DNA of 64,000 bases from Psychroflexus salis (GTDB taxonomy: Bacteria; Bacteroidota; Bacteroidia; Flavobacteriales; Flavobacteriaceae): contig NZ_BMGL01000004.1 in NCBI RefSeq assembly GCF_014640175.1, forward strand, positions 1 to 64,000, written 5' to 3'. How positions within the stretch are numbered: the stretch's first letter is position 1; every line of letters begins with the position of its first letter. This document shows positions 1 through 8,786 of the stretch, one piece after another. A program made the position numbers and the translations under genes. The notes beneath the pieces are model-generated. The model saw only the letters and a list, made by a program, of their open reading frames with translations. It had not been told where the DNA came from and made no database searches.

Positions 1-1
1 G

Positions 2-391
2 AGCAGTTTAGCAGAAGGAGAAGTAAGCATCATCTTCAGTAATTTAGAAGCTGGGGTTCGCCAAGTACGCGGGAGAGATGTAGGGGGTTGTGGCGAAGTT
101 ATTGTAGAAGTATCCTTAATCGATTATCCACAATTCTTCACCCCCAACGAAGATGGTTATAACGACAGATGGAATATTATTGGTATAGCCAATCAAAACA
201 ACGCGAAAATTTATATATTTGACCGCTACGGAAAATTATTGAAGCAATTAAGTCCAAGTAGCCCGGGATGGGATGGCACGTACAACGGTAAAGTAATGCC
301 AGCAAACGATTACTGGTTTAGCGTAGAATACGAAGAACCATCAACCGGAAAGAGACAAGAGTTTAAGGCTAATTTTACATTAAAAAGATAG
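2..391 (+). CDS. T9SS type B (gliding motility-associated) C-terminal domain protein, 3' end only
   Basis: The frame is open from the first bases of the window and ends at TAG 389-391, giving the last 129 residues of a protein whose start lies outside. The end carries the type B C-terminal sorting domain: FFTPNEDGYND, then IFDRYGKLL, then GWDGTYNG and PANDYWF. In Flavobacteriia this domain marks large surface or adhesin-like proteins exported through the type IX secretion system. The PorP/SprF gene starting 111 bp downstream fits, because type B cargo commonly sits beside such a partner. The body of the protein, and so its function, cannot be seen. Confidence 0.9.
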   Translation, partial: SSLAEGEVSIIFSNLEAGVRQVRGRDVGGCGEVIVEVSLIDYPQFFTPNEDGYNDRWNIIGIANQNNAKIYIFDRYGKLLKQLSPSSPGWDGTYNGKVMPANDYWFSVEYEEPSTGKRQEFKANFTLKR

Positions 392-502
392 TAAAATCAG
401 TTTAGGATAAATTAAATCTTTTAATAAAAGGCATTGTAATAGCCGAATAAAAGATAGTTATTTAGTTAAAATTAATAAATACATTACCCCAGTTCAACGC
501 AT

Positions 503-1522
503 ATGAAGTTAATAAAGACAATTGTTTTAGTCCTATTATTTATTGTTTGTAGTACTAAATCCTTCGCACAAGAAAGAGGAATTCCAGTTTATCAAGATTA
601 TTTAACCGATAATTTGTATTTAATACATCCTTCTATGGCTGGTGCAAGTAATCAAAATAAAGCCCGATTAACCGCTAGACAACAATGGTTTGATGTTGAT
701 AATCCGCCTAGTCTGCAAACCCTGAGCGTAAACGGAAGGTTAAATGATAAAGTTGGGGTAGGAGCTATTTTGTTTAATGACTCTAATGGTAGATATTCTC
801 AACAAGGTGGTTACCTTTCTTTTGCTTATCATTTAATGTTTTCTCGAAGTACAGCAGACTTACATATGCTTTCATTTGGAACAAATATTGGTATTATACA
901 AAGTGGTTTAAATGAAACCGATTTAGTTGATGCTGGAGCATTTGATCCTATTATTTCTGGAGTAGATCAATCCGAAGCATTTTTCAATGCAGATTTCGGT
1001 TTTTCTTATTTCTTTATGGATTGGTTTTCTCATGTTACTGTAAAAAACATTGTTAATCAAGAAAATCAAACTTTTACAGATCAATTTCAAATTATTAATC
1101 AACGTCAATATTTAGCAACTTTAGGGTATAATTTCAATACATTTGGTTCTCCATTTTCCTTTGAACCTTCGGTTATGTTTCATCATAGAGAAGCAACAGA
1201 AGAGACTAATTTCGATATTAATGGTAAGGCCTATTACGAATTTGATAACGGCATGCTTTGGGGTGGACTTTCATACAGAAGAAGTTTAGATGGTGCTGAA
1301 TTTTTAGGAAGTAATAGCCAAGCACGTAGTCAAAAACTCCAAACTCTATCTCCTTTTGTTGGTGTAAATTATGGAAACTTTATGTTTGCATATACTTACA
1401 CTAACAGTGCTTTACAAGAAATTACTATATCGAATTCAGGATTTCACCAAATAACACTTGGTTATAACTTTGGAGAAAACAGAGGTCGTTACAAATGTAA
1501 TTGTCCAGCTGTTAATTGGTAA
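503..1522 (+). CDS. PorP/SprF family type IX secretion system membrane protein
   Basis: This 339-residue protein has a cleavable signal peptide (residues 1-22, ending SFAQ) followed by the usual family opening, in which YQDYLTDNLYLIHPSMAGA and KARLTARQQW are recognisable. The rest alternates short polar and aromatic stretches, as in an outer-membrane beta-barrel. Members related to SprF of Flavobacterium johnsoniae are needed for export of the neighbouring type B sorting-domain protein. The upstream gene ends in exactly that domain, so this is probably its dedicated partner. The end of the gene lies only 6 bp from the convergent murI end. Family assignment is firm; pairing with the upstream cargo is inferred from position. 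Confidence 0.92.
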   Translation: MKLIKTIVLVLLFIVCSTKSFAQERGIPVYQDYLTDNLYLIHPSMAGASNQNKARLTARQQWFDVDNPPSLQTLSVNGRLNDKVGVGAILFNDSNGRYSQQGGYLSFAYHLMFSRSTADLHMLSFGTNIGIIQSGLNETDLVDAGAFDPIISGVDQSEAFFNADFGFSYFFMDWFSHVTVKNIVNQENQTFTDQFQIINQRQYLATLGYNFNTFGSPFSFEPSVMFHHREATEETNFDINGKAYYEFDNGMLWGGLSYRRSLDGAEFLGSNSQARSQKLQTLSPFVGVNYGNFMFAYTYTNSALQEITISNSGFHQITLGYNFGENRGRYKCNCPAVNW

Positions 1523-1528
1523 TTTCAA

Positions 1529-2326
1529 TTAAAAGTTTAAATATTCTATTGTAGGTTTAATTAAAAACCGATTTAAAGTTAAAGCTTGAATAGGTTCTAG
1601 ATTACAACTATTGCTGTATATTTTAATGTATTTTGATGACGTTTTATTAAAATTAAACAGCTCATTTTTCTTAATTACATTTCGTGTTTGTCTAGCTACT
1701 GCAAATCCAGAATCGATAATATGCGTATTTGGTAAGAGCTCTTGTATATTGTTTCTTATAAAAGGATAATGCGTACAACCAAGCACTAATGAGTCAATAT
1801 TTTTATCTTTAAAAGGTTTTAATTGTTTATAAAGATGATTTGTAAAGTCTTTGCCTAAATGTTTATTTTCTTCAATTGCTTCAACTATATTTTTTCCTTC
1901 TACTTGAACTAATTCAATTTCTTTACTAATAAATTTTTTAGTTGTTTCAGCAAATAGTTTGCTTGCTAAAGTTCCCTTAGTAGCTAAAATACCAATTTTA
2001 TTATTACGGGTTTTAAGTGCAGCAGGTTTAATTGCTGGTTCAATTCCTATAAATGGTATATTATAGTTGTTTCTCAATTCTTTAATGGCATTAGTTGTAG
2101 CTGTATTACAGGCAACAACAATTAATTTAGCATTGTAGGTCGAAATAAGTTTTTCTGTGTTTTTATGAGCAAGTTGTTGAATTTGTTTTTTTGTTTTATT
2201 TCCATAAGGGGCGTTTTTACTATCAGCAAAGTAAATGATATTTTCATTAGGTAACATTTGGTTAATTTCAGTAGCGATTGATATTCCGCCGATGCCTGAA
2301 TCGAATATTCCAATAGGTTGCTCCAT
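1529..2326 (-). CDS. murI: glutamate racemase
   Basis: The 265-residue protein interconverts L- and D-glutamate in the cytoplasm, supplying D-glutamate for peptidoglycan. It opens with the substrate-binding signature DSGIGG (residues 9-14) and has both catalytic cysteines in their usual settings: ACNTATT (Cys73) and LGCTHYPF (Cys184). The length is normal. It is the last gene of the minus-strand envelope cluster, but a strong terminator (2343-2368) lies between it and ompH, and only 16 bases separate that hairpin from the ATG. Transcription therefore depends on read-through or on a promoter inside ompH. No promoter is visible in the gap. Confidence 0.96.
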   Translation of the reverse strand: MEQPIGIFDSGIGGISIATEINQMLPNENIIYFADSKNAPYGNKTKKQIQQLAHKNTEKLISTYNAKLIVVACNTATTNAIKELRNNYNIPFIGIEPAIKPAALKTRNNKIGILATKGTLASKLFAETTKKFISKEIELVQVEGKNIVEAIEENKHLGKDFTNHLYKQLKPFKDKNIDSLVLGCTHYPFIRNNIQELLPNTHIIDSGFAVARQTRNVIKKNELFNFNKTSSKYIKIYSNSCNLEPIQALTLNRFLIKPTIEYLNF

Positions 2327-2342
2327 AAAGATTACTAAATAA

Positions 2343-2368
2343 AAAAAGCTACTCGAAAGTAGCTTTTT
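2343..2368 (-). terminator. rho-independent terminator after ompH
   Basis: An 11-bp perfect stem (AAAAAGCTACT and its complement) encloses a 4-base loop. On the minus strand it is followed by a T-run (complement of the A-run at 2340-2347). It lies directly after the first ompH gene and before murI, so it should attenuate or end the bamA-ompH transcript. Confidence 0.85.
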
Positions 2369-2393
2369 AAAATGATTTATAAATGAATTTTAA

Positions 2394-2909
2394 TTACTTA
2401 TTTAGCTCAGCTTTTACATCATCCATTAAATTGTATCCGTCGGCTAGTAAAACCCCAGTGCCTGTTGAAGAGTCTAAAACATATTTGTATCCTTTTTCTC
2501 TTGCAACTCTTTGAATGATTTCTCTTGCCTTTTCTAATACTGGGCGAAGCATACTCTCTTGTTTCTTTTTAAGCTGCTCTTGAGCATCTTGACTAAATGC
2601 CATTATATTGTTTTGCATTTCTTCAAGCTTAGCCATTCTACGCTGGTTTTCTTCTTCTGTTTTTGTGTTTTGTTCAGCTTGGTAACGCTCATTAGTTTTT
2701 TGAGCTTCTTTTAACATCTCGTCGATTTGTGTACGGTATGTTTTGTCAATTTTATCAAGTTCAGACATTGCATTTTTATAAGCGTCCATGGTTTCAATCA
2801 ACTCTTGAGAGTTGATGTGTGCAATTTCAGACTGCGCCATTAGGTTGCTATTAAAGCATAATCCAAAAAATAATAAAAGGCTTAAACTTATTAATTTTAG
2901 GTTCTTCAT
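2394..2909 (-). CDS. OmpH/Skp family periplasmic chaperone (second copy in transcript order)
   Basis: The 171-residue protein has a signal peptide (about residues 1-25, ending LMAQ) and the OmpH/Skp core. A short strand with IAHINSQELIE is followed by a long charged alpha-hairpin (about residues 40-140, rich in K, E, Q) and a closing segment with GYKYVLDSSTGTGVLLADG. Skp-type proteins hold unfolded outer-membrane proteins in the periplasm before the BAM complex inserts them. The gene follows a second ompH and bamA on the same strand, the usual Bacteroidota order. A terminator follows it directly. Confidence 0.93.
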   Translation of the reverse strand: MKNLKLISLSLLLFFGLCFNSNLMAQSEIAHINSQELIETMDAYKNAMSELDKIDKTYRTQIDEMLKEAQKTNERYQAEQNTKTEEENQRRMAKLEEMQNNIMAFSQDAQEQLKKKQESMLRPVLEKAREIIQRVAREKGYKYVLDSSTGTGVLLADGYNLMDDVKAELNK

Positions 2910-2940
2910 CGTTTTTAATTTAGTAGTGTTAATAATATAT

Positions 2941-3747
2941 TTAGTTGTTTTCTCTTGCTTCTCTAATTGAATCTCGTTTTCTTTTAGCTTCTTCTCTATC
3001 TTTGATTAGTTGTGCCTTTCGGTCTTCATATTCTTTTTTTCGAGCTGCACGAATAGAATCTCTTGCACTTAATTGATTTGCTATCCTTTCCTCTCTTTGT
3101 GCTTCTCGTGCTTCAGCTTTAGCCTCTTCAGCAGCTTCTTTTTTCTCATCTTCTATAGCACCTTCAACCGATTTGTATTTTTCTCCAAATAGGTCTTCGT
3201 CATTGTTAAATGTACCATCTTTTGCAGAACGTTTAATCAACTTTAATATAATGTCGCTTAAATCATGTCTTTTCGCAGCGTAAAGCATTAAAGCATCGCT
3301 CGAGCTTTCAAAGATATAATCATAATTTCGATTATCAGCAATTTCTTGTACAGCATTGAAAATTTGATCCTGAATAGGTTGAACGAGCTGTCTTTTCTGC
3401 ACTAGTAATTCTCCACCAACACCAAATTTTTCATCTTGAAATTCGAACATTTTTCCAGTTAAATACTCAATTTCTTCTTCTTTTTCTTCAATTAGTTCGA
3501 TAGTTAATAAAGGTCTTTCGTTTTCTAATTCATTTTTTAACTGATCTATTTCTGCTTTTTTATTGGCTAATTCTCTACTCCATTTTTCTGCCTTACTATC
3601 TAGCTGTGTTAAGGATTGCTGATATTCAGGAACATTTTCTAAAATATAATCTATATCAACATATCCTATTTTTATTCCACGTTGAGCTTGTAGATTTGTA
3701 CAAATTAGTACAAATAAAACTATTTTAATGCAATTTTTTAAATTCAT
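2941..3747 (-). CDS. OmpH/Skp family periplasmic chaperone, long form
   Basis: The 268-residue protein has a signal peptide (residues 1-21, ending LQAQ) and then the OmpH start IGYVDIDYILENVPEYQQ. The paired long helices run to about residue 180, with YDYIFESSSDALMLYAA closing the core as in other members. Beyond residue 190 there is a tail of about 75 residues made almost wholly of E, K, R, A and D, not present in the shorter neighbour. The role should be carrying outer-membrane proteins to BamA, whose gene lies 27 bp upstream. The charged tail is probably a helical extension; its use is unknown. Confidence 0.93.
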   Translation of the reverse strand: MNLKNCIKIVLFVLICTNLQAQRGIKIGYVDIDYILENVPEYQQSLTQLDSKAEKWSRELANKKAEIDQLKNELENERPLLTIELIEEKEEEIEYLTGKMFEFQDEKFGVGGELLVQKRQLVQPIQDQIFNAVQEIADNRNYDYIFESSSDALMLYAAKRHDLSDIILKLIKRSAKDGTFNNDEDLFGEKYKSVEGAIEDEKKEAAEEAKAEAREAQREERIANQLSARDSIRAARKKEYEDRKAQLIKDREEAKRKRDSIREARENN

Positions 3748-3774
3748 ATTATATACGTTAAAAATCGTGCCAAA

Positions 3775-6393
3775 TTAAAATTGTTGTCCAATTATAAAGT
3801 GTGTTTCCCAGCCATTTGCACCAGTATTTGTTCCAGGAATAGGGTCGAAACCATAACCAAAATCAATACCAAGTAGTCCAAATTGTGGCATGAATATACG
3901 AATACCAGCACCAGCCGAACGGTTTAAATCGAAAGGAGAGTATTCTTCAAAACTATCGAAAGTACTCCCAGCTTCAAAAAAGGCTAAACCGTAGATCGAT
4001 GCGCTTGGGTTTAAGGTAATTGGATACCTTAGATCTAACGTAAATTTATTATAAATTGTTGCACCATCGTTAAAACTTTCTTGAGTTACATTTGTACGGG
4101 AGCGAGGTATTATGGATTGGTTAGGGTAGCCACGGAGTGCAATTATTTCTCTTCCATCCATTGCAAAGCCAGCTAAACCATCACCACCAAGAAAAAAGCG
4201 TTCGAATGGCGGAATACCTCGGTCGCTGTTATATGCTCCAATAAATCCAAATTCAATATTTTTTCTAAGAACTAATTTATCGAATAAACGATTAAACCAT
4301 TCTCCTGAAAAATTCACTTTATAAAATTCTAACCAATTGAAGCGCTCTTGATCAATTTCTGCAAGCCTATCATTGTTGTTTTCTGCTAAAGCAACTTCTC
4401 TTTCTAAACTTAATTGTTTGTAATCAATATCATTAAATAATGAGTAAGGTGGTGTGAATTTAAGGTTTATGTTAAATCGAGAACCACCCATTGGGAAAAT
4501 TGGGTTTGAGTATGTATTGTCTCTTCGTAAACCTACTGTAAAAGATAAATTATTTGAATATCCGTTAGGAAATCTAAAGAGCCCAACATTATAATTTTGT
4601 AGGTCAAAGTGTTGAAAACCGACTGATGTTGATAAAAAGAAATATTCATCTGGTACACGAAGTCTTTTTCCTAAACCAACGTTTAAACCTGTAATTGAAA
4701 ATTGACGATCTCGATCTGCTCTTCTCGTAAATGGATCGAATAAAAACTGCTTGGTTTGAGAAAGTGAAACTGAAAGTTGTACTGGTTTTTTACCACCCAG
4801 CCAAGGTTCTACAAAGGTTAAGCTATAATTTTGAAAGGCAATACTAGCTTGAGCTCTTAACGATAAAGTTTGACCATCTCCCATTGGTAATGGTTTCCAA
4901 GCATCTTTGTCTCCAATTCCACGCAGTGAAAAGTTATTAAAACTTAAACCTAAGGTGCCTATAAAACCACCACCGCCATAACCACCTTGAAGCTGAACTT
5001 GGCTGGCTCCTTGTTCGGCAACATTGTACTCCATATCTACTGTTCCATCTACAGGATTTGGATTTTTAATATCAGGACGAATTGATTCGGGATCAAAAAA
5101 ACCAAGTTGACTCAATTCTCGTGCTGTATTCATTACAGCTTTTTTGCTGTATTGTTCGCCGGGTAATGTTCGTAAACTCCGATAAATAACATGATCGTGT
5201 GTTCTGTCATTTCCTCTTACATTCACATTGTTAAAATAAGCAATTGGTCCTTCGGTTATTCTAATTTCAAAATCTATTGTGTCTTGATATACTCGGGTTT
5301 CTACAGGGGTAATTCTAGAAAATAAGTACCCATTATCTTGATAAGTGTCCGTTAAATTACCTTCTTTTTGTTTAGGTCCGCCTGTTAGTTTCTCTTCTAA
5401 TAAAACCCCATTGTAGGGATCGCCTTTTCGAATACCCATTAAGTTTTTAAGTTCCCGATCGGAATAAACACTATTACCTAGAAAAGAAACATCTCCAAAA
5501 TAATATTGATTACCTTCTCTTACTTTTAAGCCAATTTTTACTGTGCTTTCTTCGTTCTTGATTACAGTATCCGAAATAATTCTTGCATCGCGGTAACCAG
5601 ATTCTTTTAGTTTATTTACAATTCGTTCTTTATCTTCTTCATAGTCTGCTGGGATTAACTTTGAACGTTTAAAGATTCTGAAAAAGTTTTTTTGCTTTGT
5701 GTTTTTCATAAACCTTCTGATTTTTTTGTCTGAAAAATCTTCGTTTCCTGTTATTTCAATTTCTGAAACTTTTATTTTTTCTCCTAAATCAATATTTATG
5801 AGCATGTTTTCGCCTACAACTTCATCTAAAGTATCTTTTTGGGCTTGAGTAGTTATTTTAGGGTCTACATTAAGATAACCTTTTTTGCGGTATTCGTTTT
5901 TAATGTGATTTTTTGTGTTAGCGATAAAGTTTTCAGTAAGCTTAGTCCCTTTATCAAGTTTTAAGTCTTTTATAAATTCTTCTTGTTTTTTCTTTTTTAT
6001 TCCTCGAATTTTAACTTCATTAAGCTTGGGCACTTCATTAATTTCGAGTTCTAGGTGAGCTATGTTTCCTTCTGTAACATCCTTTAGGTAAAAATTGATG
6101 TCACTAAACAATCCTAAATTCCATAGTTTATTAATTACCTGACTTAATCTGTCTCCAGGTAAAAAAAGTTTTTCTCCTTTTCTTAGGCCGGTAAATGCAA
6201 TTACTGTCCTTTCATTATAAGTTGTTACGCCAGTTACGCTAATTTCGCCAATTACATATTCTTTGGCATTACCGATTCCTATATCTTGTGCAAGAGTTGG
6301 TGTGCTAAATATTCCAAGTAGAAATACCACACATCCTAATATAAACTTTGTTTTTTGCAATCTATTTATGAAGTTGCTCACTTGTTTTTCCAA
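3775..6393 (-). CDS. bamA: outer membrane protein assembly factor BamA
   Basis: This is the core of the BAM machine that folds beta-barrels into the outer membrane. A signal peptide (FILGCVVFLLGIFSTPTLAQ region) is followed by repeated POTRA domains over about residues 45-480. A 16-strand barrel ends in IIGQQF, with the terminal phenylalanine typical of the family. The length of 872 residues is normal for Flavobacteriia. The start is uncertain because no ATG is available in a sensible place. Candidates are TTG at 6393, GTG at 6381 and TTG at 6360, the last giving a compact signal peptide directly behind the uppS stop (6362-6364). Overlap with uppS suggests translational coupling. The gene is followed by two ompH genes. 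Confidence 0.95.
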   Translation of the reverse strand: MEKQVSNFINRLQKTKFILGCVVFLLGIFSTPTLAQDIGIGNAKEYVIGEISVTGVTTYNERTVIAFTGLRKGEKLFLPGDRLSQVINKLWNLGLFSDINFYLKDVTEGNIAHLELEINEVPKLNEVKIRGIKKKKQEEFIKDLKLDKGTKLTENFIANTKNHIKNEYRKKGYLNVDPKITTQAQKDTLDEVVGENMLINIDLGEKIKVSEIEITGNEDFSDKKIRRFMKNTKQKNFFRIFKRSKLIPADYEEDKERIVNKLKESGYRDARIISDTVIKNEESTVKIGLKVREGNQYYFGDVSFLGNSVYSDRELKNLMGIRKGDPYNGVLLEEKLTGGPKQKEGNLTDTYQDNGYLFSRITPVETRVYQDTIDFEIRITEGPIAYFNNVNVRGNDRTHDHVIYRSLRTLPGEQYSKKAVMNTARELSQLGFFDPESIRPDIKNPNPVDGTVDMEYNVAEQGASQVQLQGGYGGGGFIGTLGLSFNNFSLRGIGDKDAWKPLPMGDGQTLSLRAQASIAFQNYSLTFVEPWLGGKKPVQLSVSLSQTKQFLFDPFTRRADRDRQFSITGLNVGLGKRLRVPDEYFFLSTSVGFQHFDLQNYNVGLFRFPNGYSNNLSFTVGLRRDNTYSNPIFPMGGSRFNINLKFTPPYSLFNDIDYKQLSLEREVALAENNNDRLAEIDQERFNWLEFYKVNFSGEWFNRLFDKLVLRKNIEFGFIGAYNSDRGIPPFERFFLGGDGLAGFAMDGREIIALRGYPNQSIIPRSRTNVTQESFNDGATIYNKFTLDLRYPITLNPSASIYGLAFFEAGSTFDSFEEYSPFDLNRSAGAGIRIFMPQFGLLGIDFGYGFDPIPGTNTGANGWETHFIIGQQF

Positions 6394-7096
6394 ATCTTCT
6401 TTCTCTTTTTTGGTAATTTGTTATTGCTTCAATTAAATGGGTTTTTCTAAAATCGGGCCATAAAACTTCGCAAAAATATAATTCGGCATATGCAATTTGC
6501 CATAATAAAAAATTGCTTATGCGTTGTTCTCCACTTGTTCTTATTAATAAATCTACATCAGGTAAATCAAACGTATATAGATGATTATTTATTACATCGT
6601 CTGTAATTTCTTCCGACTTCAATTCTTTTTGCTCTACTTTTTGGCTAATTACTTTAACCATATTTCTAATTTCTTCTCGCGAGCCATAGCTTAAAGCCAA
6701 CGATAGCGTCATCCGATCGTTATCTTTTGTTTTGTCGATTACTTCTAGCAGTTCTTTTTTAGCTTTGCTTGGTAAAGTGTCAACATTTCCAACAACATTC
6801 AAACGAATTTTATTTTCCGTTAAGGTTTTTAATTCTTTTTTTAAAGAACTAACTAAAAGCTTCATTAGGGTTTGCACTTCCAATTTTGGTCTATTCCAGT
6901 TTTCAGTAGAAAATGCAAAAAGAGTTAAATGTTTTATTCCGATTTCGGCGCATGCTTCTACAGCTTCTCTAACCGATTTAGTTCCTCTTTCATGGCCAGC
7001 TGCACGAATCAATCCTTTTTTCTTTGCCCAACGACCATTGCCATCCATAATTATGGCAATGTGTCTAGGTAGTATGTTAGATTTGATTTGTTCCAT
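6362..7096 (-). CDS. uppS: isoprenyl transferase (undecaprenyl diphosphate synthase)
   Basis: The enzyme adds isopentenyl units in cis to make the C55 carrier lipid used for peptidoglycan and surface glycans. The 244-residue protein has all family signatures: IIMDGNGRWA near the N-terminus with catalytic Asp18 and Arg22, AFSTENWNRP, and RTSGEQRISNFLLWQ followed by AYAELYF near the C-terminus. Its ATG shares one base with the stop of the upstream DUF6089 gene (TAATG), and its end overlaps or abuts bamA. This tight uppS-bamA linkage is standard in Bacteroidota and couples lipid carrier supply with envelope assembly. Confidence 0.97.
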   Translation of the reverse strand: MEQIKSNILPRHIAIIMDGNGRWAKKKGLIRAAGHERGTKSVREAVEACAEIGIKHLTLFAFSTENWNRPKLEVQTLMKLLVSSLKKELKTLTENKIRLNVVGNVDTLPSKAKKELLEVIDKTKDNDRMTLSLALSYGSREEIRNMVKVISQKVEQKELKSEEITDDVINNHLYTFDLPDVDLLIRTSGEQRISNFLLWQIAYAELYFCEVLWPDFRKTHLIEAITNYQKRERRFGKTSEQLHK

Positions 7097-7806
7097 TAAA
7101 AATTACAATAGCATGGTTTTCTTCCAAAAGAATAGGTTAGTGTAAATCCCGCAAACATATACCAATCATTTGTATTTGGATTACCAAAATTAGTAAAATT
7201 TGTTTCACCATTGATTTCACTAGGATTGCTTCCATCCAAATTATCGGTAAAGGTGTAGCGTGCACCAAATTCGCCAGCTAAAACCCAGTGTGTTGCAATA
7301 TTTACTTTAACTCCAAAAATCATTGGAATAGCAAAGCTACCGAATTGTTCTCCTTTAGCCAACCTATTGTTTCTTGCAAAATGGTGATGAGCAAAAAAAT
7401 AAGTTGGTCCTGTAGCTAAATAAGGTGTTATTTGTGTTTTGGCTTCGTGTGGATCCCAATCCCAAAAGGTATATTCTATTCCTGCTGAAATTTCAGTCAT
7501 GTCTTGGTTAAAACGATAGTTTCTAGCAATTCTTCTATTCATTCTAGACCTTCTATCGTCTCCATAAGTTCTTGCCCTTAAAATTGAAAAACGAAAAGAA
7601 TGCCTTACACTTCTATTCCATTTAAAAATTAAACCAAAACTTCCATTTGATCGGTTGGCATAGTCTTCTGGTAAAACGTATGAAGTAGAACCTACGTCTC
7701 CTGTAAAATTAGTTCCGCCTATCATAACTCCAACTTCGTAAGTTTGAGCATGTAAAGAAGAACTTAAGAATACTACTAAAAAGCTTACTGTAAGAAAAAC
7801 TCTCAT
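7096..7806 (-). CDS. DUF6089 family outer-membrane beta-barrel protein
   Basis: The start chosen is the ATG at 7806. It gives a clear signal peptide (MRVFLTVSFLVVFLSSSLHAQ) and a 236-residue protein; an upstream in-frame ATG at 7881 would only add an unlikely hydrophobic-basic leader. The mature part begins YEVGVMIGGTNFTGDVG and shows alternating aromatic strands, with SFRFSILRARTYGDD and YMFAGFTLTYSFG, as in small outer-membrane barrels. The end CYCNF is cysteine-rich. The family is repeatedly found between nadK and uppS in Flavobacteriia, but its function is not known. Confidence 0.85.
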   Translation of the reverse strand: MRVFLTVSFLVVFLSSSLHAQTYEVGVMIGGTNFTGDVGSTSYVLPEDYANRSNGSFGLIFKWNRSVRHSFRFSILRARTYGDDRRSRMNRRIARNYRFNQDMTEISAGIEYTFWDWDPHEAKTQITPYLATGPTYFFAHHHFARNNRLAKGEQFGSFAIPMIFGVKVNIATHWVLAGEFGARYTFTDNLDGSNPSEINGETNFTNFGNPNTNDWYMFAGFTLTYSFGRKPCYCNF

Positions 7807-7894
7807 AAATTTTAAAAGTCTGCAAATATAATAATAATGTTTACCCAATAACTTATTATAAAAGATTTGTAAGTAAAACAACTTAAGTTGAATT

Positions 7895-8782
7895 TTATTG
7901 CTCTAAATTTCTACGATCTTCACCCCAAAGTAGTTTTTTTCGAAGTGTAATTAAAAAGCTAGATTCATGTAATTGCACAAGTGGTATGCTAAAGTTGGCT
8001 TTTTGAATTTTAATTTCGGTCTGTGCTGGTAAAGTATAGGTTCTAGAGTCCATTGAGACCAAGAAGAAAGCTTCTCTGCCATGTATTTTAAACCTAAGTT
8101 TTTTGTGGTCTGGAAAAACCAAAGGCCTTGCATTTAAATTATGTGGTGCAATTGGTGTAATTATCATAGCTTTAGTTTCTGGGGTAACTATAGGGCCACC
8201 ACAGCTTAAGGAGTATCCTGTGGAGCCTGTTGGTGTAGAAATTATTATGCCATCTGCCCAGTATGCGTTTAAATAATCTTCATTTAACCAAGTTTCAATT
8301 GTTATCATGGAAGTAGAATCTTTCCTGCTAATTGCAACTTCATTTAAGGCATAACTAAACTTTTCTTCAATAGAATTTTCTGGAATGGCTTCAACTTGAA
8401 TTAGGCTGCGTTGTGAAATAGCATGTTTTCCTGATAATATTGAATTTAATGTTTCTTTAATTTCATTTTTATGAATACTAGCTAAAAAACCTAATCTGCC
8501 TGTATTAATACCAACCATAGGTATGTTTAAGTCTTTTACAAACCGAATGGCGGATAAAATAGTGCCATCACCACCAATACAGAAAAAAAAGTCGAAACTT
8601 TTATTTAAATTTTCGAATAAATTTGGATTGGAAATTTCTAAAATCTGTTCATCATCAATTAGCGAGAAATATTTCTTTTCGAACCAAATCTCATCGCCAC
8701 GATCATTTAAAACACTAACAAGCTGTTTAATATATTTTCCAGAATCTGGATAGAAAAATTGTCCAAAAAGAGCAACCTTCAT
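7895..8782 (-). CDS. nadK: NAD kinase
   Basis: The enzyme phosphorylates NAD to NADP in the cytoplasm. The 295-residue protein carries the catalytic loop GGDGT within FFFCIGGDGTILSAIR, the following NTGRLGFLA, and the substrate loop TPTGSTGYSLSCGGPIV. Length and order are typical. It starts 4 bp after the CBS-domain gene ends and is followed by the DUF6089, uppS and bamA genes, so it is probably co-transcribed with them. Confidence 0.97.
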   Translation of the reverse strand: MKVALFGQFFYPDSGKYIKQLVSVLNDRGDEIWFEKKYFSLIDDEQILEISNPNLFENLNKSFDFFFCIGGDGTILSAIRFVKDLNIPMVGINTGRLGFLASIHKNEIKETLNSILSGKHAISQRSLIQVEAIPENSIEEKFSYALNEVAISRKDSTSMITIETWLNEDYLNAYWADGIIISTPTGSTGYSLSCGGPIVTPETKAMIITPIAPHNLNARPLVFPDHKKLRFKIHGREAFFLVSMDSRTYTLPAQTEIKIQKANFSIPLVQLHESSFLITLRKKLLWGEDRRNLEQ

Positions 8783-8786
8783 ATTT

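Noticed and set aside
6732-7145. 137-codon plus-strand frame over uppS
   Set aside because: It lies wholly opposite uppS and the end of the DUF6089 gene, which have full family motifs; it is a shadow frame.
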